Below, piece after piece: positions 48,249 through 53,439 of a DNA stretch of 53,439 nucleotides. Every line of letters begins with the position of its first letter. Position 1 is the first letter of the stretch. This DNA comes from Clostridium sp. (lineage in GTDB: Bacteria; Bacillota; Clostridia; Oscillospirales; Acutalibacteraceae): NCBI GenBank assembly GCA_023663865.1, contig JAMPGU010000012.1:1-53439 (forward strand), given 5' to 3'. Made by a program: the position numbers and the translations under genes. The notes under the pieces were generated by a model, which had not been told where the DNA came from, did no database searches, and saw nothing but the letters and a program-made list of their open reading frames with translations.

Positions 48249-48896
48249 ATGGCAGATTTAGTTTTGTTTGATGTTGGAGGTACCCTTATGGAATATGAGG
48301 GTATGCCTTTAAACTGGTGTGATTATTATTACCGGGGCTTTAGGAATATCGCTGATGGTTTAAAATTTAATATCAGCGAGAGTGATATTAATGAAGCTGT
48401 GGAGATAATGAAAAGATATAATCCGCGTATCGTTCCGAGGGAATATGAAATATCTCCGAAAGAAATATTCAGGAATTTCCTTAAAGGTTGGGAACGGAAT
48501 ATAGATTTGGCAGAAGCTGCAAACGCATTTTTCATGGGATTAAAATTACAACCCAAAATATATGAAGACAGTATTGCAGTAATGAATAAACTAAAGAGTA
48601 GGGGAATTATAGTAGGACTTCTGACCGATTTGCCGACAGCGATGCCTGACAATATATTTTTAAAAGATATTAAGCCAATTGTAGATATTGCAGATATTTA
48701 CATATCATCTCAGAGCTGTGGATATAGGAAGCCTAATCCAAAGGGAATTTTATATGCCGGTGAACAATATAATGTCCCTGTTAAGGATATTCTATTTGTG
48801 GGAGATGAGGAAAAGGATAGAATTACTGCGCAAAATGCAGGCTGTTCATTCAAAATGATAAACAGAAAATACCAAAGCTTAGAGCAGATAATATAA
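48249..48896 (+). CDS. HAD-superfamily hydrolase
   Basis: A 215-residue cytoplasmic phosphatase-like protein. HAD motif I reads LFDVGGTLME, where the catalytic aspartate of DxDGT is followed by V-G-G instead of the second Asp, as in a subset of HADs. Motif II is LLTDLPT, motif III is YRKPNPKGILYA and motif IV is LFVGDEEKDRITAQNAG. The missing second Asp (general acid) makes phosphatase activity uncertain. The start is ATG 48249 with GGGAG upstream. It is monocistronic between the tuf terminator and recD2. Confidence 0.85.
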   Translation: MADLVLFDVGGTLMEYEGMPLNWCDYYYRGFRNIADGLKFNISESDINEAVEIMKRYNPRIVPREYEISPKEIFRNFLKGWERNIDLAEAANAFFMGLKLQPKIYEDSIAVMNKLKSRGIIVGLLTDLPTAMPDNIFLKDIKPIVDIADIYISSQSCGYRKPNPKGILYAGEQYNVPVKDILFVGDEEKDRITAQNAGCSFKMINRKYQSLEQII

Positions 48897-48994
48897 TCTG
48901 CTTTTTTGCTTATTTTGGCAATAATAAAACTTTCTTAATACTTTAACTCTTTTATTTTATATGTCTTTGTGTTACAATTGTTTCGGTGAAAAAT

Positions 48995-51220
48995 ATGTCT
49001 GATGAGCTTGAGAATTTAACAGGTACAATTGAAGATATAACCTATCAGAATGAGTCAACAGGCTTTGCGGTAATTGAAGTGGACGCAAAGGATGAATATG
49101 TTACTGTTGTTGGTGTTTTAGGCAATGTTATGATAGGTGAGGAGGCTGTGTTTCAGGGCGAATGGGTTATGCACCAGAGCTTTGGAAGACAGTTTAAATG
49201 CGTGCGTCTTCAGCGCACCCTGCCTGCTGATGCCTCGGGTATGCTCCGATTTCTTTCTGCAGGAATCATTAAAGGCGTAAGAGAAGCAACTGCTACAAAA
49301 ATTGTTGAACGCTTTGGTGCGGATACCTTTAATGTTATTGAAAATGAGCCGGAGCGTCTTGCTGAAATTAAGGGAATTAATAAATCAAAGGCGAAAAAAA
49401 TAAGTCAGGATTTTAAAATGCAGTTTGCTGCACGAGATGTTATGAATGGACTTTCTGAGCTTGGACTCAATCAGCAGGAAGCCTTTGACGCCTATAATTT
49501 ATATAAATCAAATGCGCTGGATATTATAAAAGAAAATCCGTATGCCTTTGTGGGAGACGGAGCTGGCTTTTCCTTTGAGCGAGCAGATGAAATTGCTTTT
49601 TCGCTGGAGGAGCCGCCGTTGTTTGATTACCGCTCACAGGCGGGTGTGGTATATGTAGTCAGATATAATTTAAATAACGGACATACCTGTTTGCCGAGGA
49701 AAAGTATAATGAAACCTGCTATGTCACTGCTTGACTGCAGTGAGGATGATGTAGAGATTGCGATTGATAACGCGATTGAGGGAAAACAGCTGGTGCAGGA
49801 GAGCATTGACGGCAAGGATTTTTTGTTTCTTCCTGAAATCTACAGAGCAGAGTCGTCGATTGCAGACCGTATCAAAATTATGCTGCAGTTTCCGCCACAG
49901 CGGACAGAAATTGCAACTCAGGAAATATATGCATTTGAAAATGCCAACAATGTAACCTTTGATGAAAAACAGCGAACGGCAATTGAGATTGCTGTTAACA
50001 AAGGTATATTAATTCTAACAGGCGGTCCGGGTACAGGCAAAACCACGACGGTTAAGGGTATCATCAGCCTGATGAAAAACAGAGGGATGGAAGTCGCTCT
50101 TGCAGCACCTACAGGACGTGCCGCTAAGCGAATGAGCGAGCTGACCGGCTATGAAGCAAAGACGATACATAGACTGTTAGAAGTGGAATACAAAGATGGT
50201 TCATCAGAGCCTAGCTTTTGTCATAATTTGCGTAATCCTTTAGATTGTGATGCCGTAATAATAGACGAGCTGTCTATGGTTGATGTTACTATATTTTCGG
50301 CGTTGCTGGATGCATTGCCTCTGTCCTGCAGGTTAATTATGGTTGGTGACAAGGATCAGCTGCCGCCGGTGGGCGCAGGAAATGTTTTGGCTGATTTAAT
50401 CAAAAGCGATTTGATTGATGTTGTGAGCCTTGAAAAAATCTTTCGTCAGGCAATGGAAAGTATGATTGTTACCAATGCTCATAGAGTTGTTAACGGAGAA
50501 ATGCCTGTGCTGGATAATCGGAATGCCGGCAATGATTTCTTTATGCTGAAAGAGGATTCCCGCTATAATGCACCGAGGAAGATTGTAAACCTTGTAACAC
50601 AGCGTATTCCTGCCGGTTACGGCTTTGACCCTATGAATGAGATTCAGGTGCTTTGCCCCAGCAGAAAGGGCGAGGTAGGAACAGAAAATCTGAATGCACT
50701 TCTGCAGGCAAGGTTAAATCCTCCTGCCCCTGATAAAGCGGAAATTCGAAACCGCGGCTACATTCTTCGTGAGGGCGACAAGGTAATGCAGATTAAAAAC
50801 AATTACGATGTTCCGTGGTTTAAGAGTGATGATAATGGCACAGGCGTATTTAACGGGGATATAGGCATCCTGACACGCATTGATAAAGCCAATGATATCA
50901 TCAATGTTCAATTTGATGATCGGGAAGCAATGTACAGTATTGAAAATGCCAAGGAGATTGAGCTGGCATATGCTATGACGGTTCATAAAAGTCAGGGCAG
51001 TGAGTTTGATGCAGTGGTTTTGCCTACCGTTAATACACCGCCTAAGCTGGCATACAGAAATTTGTTTTATACTGCGCTTACCCGTGCCAAAAGCCTGCTG
51101 GTTATTGTTGGCAACGAGGGCTCGGTTAAAGCAATGGTTGATAACGACAAAAAGAGCAGACGTTACAGCGCCTTGATTCACTTTTTATACAAGGATGACA
51201 CGGACGCTTTTGACGCTTGA
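48995..51220 (+). CDS. RecD2-like 5'-3' DNA helicase
   Basis: A 741-residue SF1B helicase of the RecD2/TraA group, stand-alone rather than part of RecBCD. The N-terminal OB-like and HhH regions (about 1-200) precede Walker A GGPGTGKTTT at about 343-352. Further marks are PTGRAAKRM, DELSMVD, VGDKDQLPPVGAGNVL, and near the end AYAMTVHKSQGSEFD and YTALTRAK. It acts in repair and replication-fork handling. GTG 48986 is an alternative start three codons earlier. mreB-like follows after 57 bases. Confidence 0.92.
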   Translation: MSDELENLTGTIEDITYQNESTGFAVIEVDAKDEYVTVVGVLGNVMIGEEAVFQGEWVMHQSFGRQFKCVRLQRTLPADASGMLRFLSAGIIKGVREATATKIVERFGADTFNVIENEPERLAEIKGINKSKAKKISQDFKMQFAARDVMNGLSELGLNQQEAFDAYNLYKSNALDIIKENPYAFVGDGAGFSFERADEIAFSLEEPPLFDYRSQAGVVYVVRYNLNNGHTCLPRKSIMKPAMSLLDCSEDDVEIAIDNAIEGKQLVQESIDGKDFLFLPEIYRAESSIADRIKIMLQFPPQRTEIATQEIYAFENANNVTFDEKQRTAIEIAVNKGILILTGGPGTGKTTTVKGIISLMKNRGMEVALAAPTGRAAKRMSELTGYEAKTIHRLLEVEYKDGSSEPSFCHNLRNPLDCDAVIIDELSMVDVTIFSALLDALPLSCRLIMVGDKDQLPPVGAGNVLADLIKSDLIDVVSLEKIFRQAMESMIVTNAHRVVNGEMPVLDNRNAGNDFFMLKEDSRYNAPRKIVNLVTQRIPAGYGFDPMNEIQVLCPSRKGEVGTENLNALLQARLNPPAPDKAEIRNRGYILREGDKVMQIKNNYDVPWFKSDDNGTGVFNGDIGILTRIDKANDIINVQFDDREAMYSIENAKEIELAYAMTVHKSQGSEFDAVVLPTVNTPPKLAYRNLFYTALTRAKSLLVIVGNEGSVKAMVDNDKKSRRYSALIHFLYKDDTDAFDA

Positions 51221-51277
51221 CAACCATTACTTTTTAAAGTAACATTATATATTATATATTTAAGGAATGTATTATTT

Positions 51278-52306
51278 ATGTTCGGTTATGATTTAGGAAT
51301 AGATTTAGGCACAAGCTCAATCGTTATATCCGTTGTGGGCAAGGGCGTTGTCCTGGATGAGCCATCTTATGTTGCCTTTGATACAGAGAATGAAAAGGTT
51401 ATTTATGCCGGAAAGAGGGCGTATTATCTTCAGGGCAGAGAGCCAAAGGGGATTGAGGTTATTCAGCCGATAGTCAACGGTGCTGTCAGCAATTATTCCT
51501 TAGCCTGCCAAATGGTGCGCCATTTTATTAATAAAGTGCTGAAGAAAAATATTTTCAGACCTCGTGTGGTGGCATCCATACCATCCATCAGCACAGATGT
51601 AGAAAAAAGAATATTAACCTCTGTTATTATTACCGCAGGGGCTAAGTCTGTCTGTCTTATAGAGGAAAGTCTGTGTTCCGTCTTTGGTGCAGGTATAGAC
51701 CCTCTTAATCCAAGCGGCTGCTTTGTTATCAATGTTGGCGCAGGAACAACGGATATGGCCGTTGTCAGTCAGGGTTCCATCAGCTGTAATGAAACGCTTA
51801 AAACTGCAGGAGATAGCTTTGACAACGCAATTGTGCAGTATTTTGAGAAAGAGTACGATATGCTGGTAGGACTGCATACTGCCGAGGATGTGAAGAAAAG
51901 TATCGGCTGTGCTGTACCTCGTGATAATGATATAACCATGATTGCCAAAGGCAGAGATATAAAAAGCGGACTGCCTAAGGCTGTTGAAATAACGGGTAAT
52001 GAAATATGTGCGCTTCTGTCTCCTCAGTTTGAGAAGATTGCAGCAACGGCGAAAGGCTTGCTGGAGGAAACGTCACCTCAGCTTGTTTCGGATATTACCA
52101 ACAGCAGTGTGCTGTTAACAGGAGGCTGTGCGCAGATTTACGGGCTGGATACGCTGATTAAGGAGACATTGACAGTTGATGTTACCGTGCCGGCAAGACC
52201 CAATCTGCTGGTGTCTAAGGGATGTGAGGCAGCACTGAAAAAGATGAAGGTGCTTGATAAATATGGTTATACCTTTAAGACAAAGGAAGAGGTAAGAACC
52301 AGATGA
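51278..52306 (+). CDS. MreB/Mbl-family actin-like protein
   Basis: A 342-residue bacterial actin homologue. Phosphate-binding motif 1 is GIDLGTSSIV at about 7-16. Also visible are ASIPSISTDVEKR and the phosphate-2 region VINVGAGTTDMAVV with GDSFDNAI after it. The adenosine motif is VLLTGGCAQIYGLD. It organises wall synthesis in rod-shaped cells. It is not next to mreC/mreD, so it may be a second copy or Mbl type. Its stop overlaps the adenosyltransferase start (ATGA). Confidence 0.9.
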   Translation: MFGYDLGIDLGTSSIVISVVGKGVVLDEPSYVAFDTENEKVIYAGKRAYYLQGREPKGIEVIQPIVNGAVSNYSLACQMVRHFINKVLKKNIFRPRVVASIPSISTDVEKRILTSVIITAGAKSVCLIEESLCSVFGAGIDPLNPSGCFVINVGAGTTDMAVVSQGSISCNETLKTAGDSFDNAIVQYFEKEYDMLVGLHTAEDVKKSIGCAVPRDNDITMIAKGRDIKSGLPKAVEITGNEICALLSPQFEKIAATAKGLLEETSPQLVSDITNSSVLLTGGCAQIYGLDTLIKETLTVDVTVPARPNLLVSKGCEAALKKMKVLDKYGYTFKTKEEVRTR

Positions 52307-52767
52307 TACATGTCTATTACGGTATGGGCAAGGGCAAGACAACTTGTGCAATAGGTGCAGGAATGCGTGCCTTTGGTGCAGGACGAAGGATATTGCTGAT
52401 TCAGTTCTTGAAGGATAATAAATCCAGTGAGCTCAAGGCTTTGCCCTTTGATATATTCAATGCTCCCGATGCTTTGCCTTTTCATCCTGATAAAAGCTAT
52501 CAGCCTTGGATTGACAGTGCGATAGACTGCATAAAGAACACGGATGCAGATTTCATCATACTTGATGAGTTTTTGGACATTATCGGTGACTTTATCACTG
52601 AACAGGATGCTTTGCTTCTGCTTGACCGCCTTGAGGGCGAGGTCATTATAACAGGTCATAAAGAAATGGATGCTGTACTTAGCAAGGCTGATTATGTAAC
52701 CCATTTTGCTAAAATAAAGCATCCGTATGACAGCGGTGTAAAAGCACGTCCGGGTATAGAGTATTAG
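52303..52767 (+). CDS. Corrinoid (cob(I)alamin) adenosyltransferase, CobA/BtuR type
   Basis: A 154-residue P-loop enzyme that adds the 5'-deoxyadenosyl group of ATP to cob(I)alamin or its precursors. The P-loop is GMGKGKTT at 7-14. RILLIQFLKDNKSSE and the Walker-B-like DFIILDEFLDII follow, and EVIITGHK lies near the end. It is slightly shorter than E. coli BtuR. It overlaps the mreB-like gene by 4 bases, with no other cobalamin genes in view. It implies coenzyme B12 use in the organism. Confidence 0.88.
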   Translation: MIHVYYGMGKGKTTCAIGAGMRAFGAGRRILLIQFLKDNKSSELKALPFDIFNAPDALPFHPDKSYQPWIDSAIDCIKNTDADFIILDEFLDIIGDFITEQDALLLLDRLEGEVIITGHKEMDAVLSKADYVTHFAKIKHPYDSGVKARPGIEY

Positions 52768-52789
52768 TGTTGATAATTGGAGGGTAAAA

Positions 52790-53044
52790 ATGGATAACGA
52801 TATTGTTAAGCGTCTTTCTAAATTTTCTTTTGTTATGTCAATCATTGGTGTGTGTACACTTGGAATTTGCCCTGCCTTTGCGATGATGGGAATTGCCGTT
52901 CCTCTTGTTTTCAAAATCAAGGGTGTTAAACCGACGGCTGAAACAAGAAAGAAGAATAAAACAGCAGTTATTCTTGGTATAATTTCATTAGTGCTTTTTG
53001 TGGCGGATATTATTATTGCCTATCTTTTCTTATCTAGGGGGTAA
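52790..53044 (+). CDS. Small two-helix membrane protein
   Basis: An 84-residue protein with hydrophobic segments at about 12-42 and 60-81, joined by a basic loop (KIKGVKPTAETRKKNK). It resembles DUF4190-type proteins in shape only; function unknown. The start is ATG 52790 with GGAGGG upstream, 22 bases after the adenosyltransferase gene, so it is probably co-transcribed. Confidence 0.65.
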   Translation: MDNDIVKRLSKFSFVMSIIGVCTLGICPAFAMMGIAVPLVFKIKGVKPTAETRKKNKTAVILGIISLVLFVADIIIAYLFLSRG

Positions 53045-53045
53045 T

Positions 53046-53339
53046 ATGAAGCTTTTCAAAGTGTTATTTTATACGAAGTGTCCACATTGCAAAGAATGGG
53101 GAATTCGTATGATAGATAAAACTCCGAACAAATTTGGATACAGTAAATGCAGCTGTAAATATTGTGATAGCGAATTTAAGGTGAATCCCTGTTGGCTTTA
53201 TATATCAGCATTTGTGTCAATTGTTGTATTGCTTGTGATTAAAATGTTTATTGATTTACCGATTTGGATTATTGCTGTTTTAGTATGTATAATTTTAGAG
53301 TTAATTTACAGAGTTATACCACTTGAAGAAAATGATTAA
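53046..53339 (+). CDS. Zinc-ribbon membrane protein of unknown function
   Basis: A 97-residue protein. An N-terminal four-Cys zinc ribbon (CPHC at 12-15, then CSCKYC at about 34-39) is followed by two membrane helices at about 51-66 and 71-90. I chose ATG 53046, one base after the stop of the previous gene, with AGGGGG upstream. The frame is open further upstream but overlaps the previous gene. No family recognised. Confidence 0.65.
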   Translation: MKLFKVLFYTKCPHCKEWGIRMIDKTPNKFGYSKCSCKYCDSEFKVNPCWLYISAFVSIVVLLVIKMFIDLPIWIIAVLVCIILELIYRVIPLEEND

Positions 53340-53362
53340 AATAATTACCATGTTATAAACGA

Positions 53363-53387
53363 AAAGGAGTAGATTAACTACTCCTTT
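53363..53387 (+). terminator. First of two tandem terminator hairpins
   Basis: AAAGGAGTAG (53363-53372) pairs perfectly with CTACTCCTTT (53378-53387) around ATTAA, just after the zinc-ribbon gene. Confidence 0.75.
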
Positions 53388-53397
53388 CAGCCTGTAG

Positions 53398-53435
53398 AAA
53401 AAGCCTATTCTTGATTAGAGAAGGATAGGCTTTTT
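53398..53435. terminator. Second terminator hairpin, bidirectional
   Basis: AAAAAGCCTATTCTT (53398-53412) pairs with AAGGATAGGCTTTTT (53421-53435) using one G-T pair, with A- and T-runs at the base. Confidence 0.85.
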
Positions 53436-53439
53436 GGAT

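Noticed and set aside
51278..52306. DnaK/Hsp70-type chaperone
   Set aside because: It shares the actin fold motifs, but the length (342) and lack of a substrate-binding domain fit MreB.

Overview
The window looks like chromosomal DNA of an AT-rich, spore-forming, anaerobic Gram-positive bacterium of the Clostridia, most likely a gut Ruminococcaceae/Oscillospirales relative. The signs are cotJA-cotJB spore-coat genes, strong AGGAGG-type ribosome sites with frequent GTG and TTG starts, an S11 carboxypeptidase and secreted FnIII/glucosaminidase proteins, a GH51 arabinofuranosidase, and a str-type operon whose EF-Tu resembles Ruminococcaceae versions. The taxon is inferred from gene content and protein flavour, not from a database search.

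Positions 1-6.13 kb are accessory DNA. On the minus strand there is a tnpV-like gene next to the 3' end of a tRNA-Arg(CCG), a five-gene cargo (small membrane protein, response regulator, histidine kinase with almost no external loop, polytopic membrane protein, second small membrane protein), an inverted-repeat-rich region that looks like an origin of transfer, a MobV/TnpZ-like relaxase, and a TnpW-like gene cut by the window edge. The tnpV - cargo - relaxase - tnpW order is that of the Tn4451/Tn4453 mobilizable transposons of clostridia, with the sensory cassette where Tn4451 carries catP. No TnpX-type recombinase is visible, so it may lie left of the window.

Positions 6.2-34 kb are a mosaic of small chromosomal operons: a metallophosphoesterase, hisC with a membrane protein, trmN6-rsmI-radical SAM (overlapping), mscL, an alpha/beta hydrolase, a 1226-residue secreted transglutaminase-like protein, a metallophosphoesterase-like protein that has lost metal ligands, a DacF-like carboxypeptidase with an altered second motif, cotJA-cotJB, mazF, a long hairpin, dut, a frameshifted EamA transporter, abfA, putP, a secreted glucosaminidase with alternating FnIII repeats, an XRE regulator and an alanine symporter. 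These are followed by the minus-strand run oppA - vanZ - nagB - metG - tatD.

Positions 35.8-48.2 kb hold the transcription/translation core rpoB-rpoC-rpsL-rpsG-fusA-tuf on the plus strand. There is a good promoter just before rpoB and another before tuf, and a strong terminator after tuf. The rest (48.2-53.4 kb) is a HAD phosphatase, a RecD2-like helicase, an MreB-family protein overlapping a corrinoid adenosyltransferase, and two small membrane proteins, ending in two terminator hairpins.

The most interesting part is the left element. A probable intramembrane-sensing two-component system sits with two small proteins sharing an LGxGMC...MVW membrane motif, and both of those genes have the same 10-bp upstream sequence. 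The whole looks like a self-regulated envelope-sensing module carried by a mobilizable transposon.
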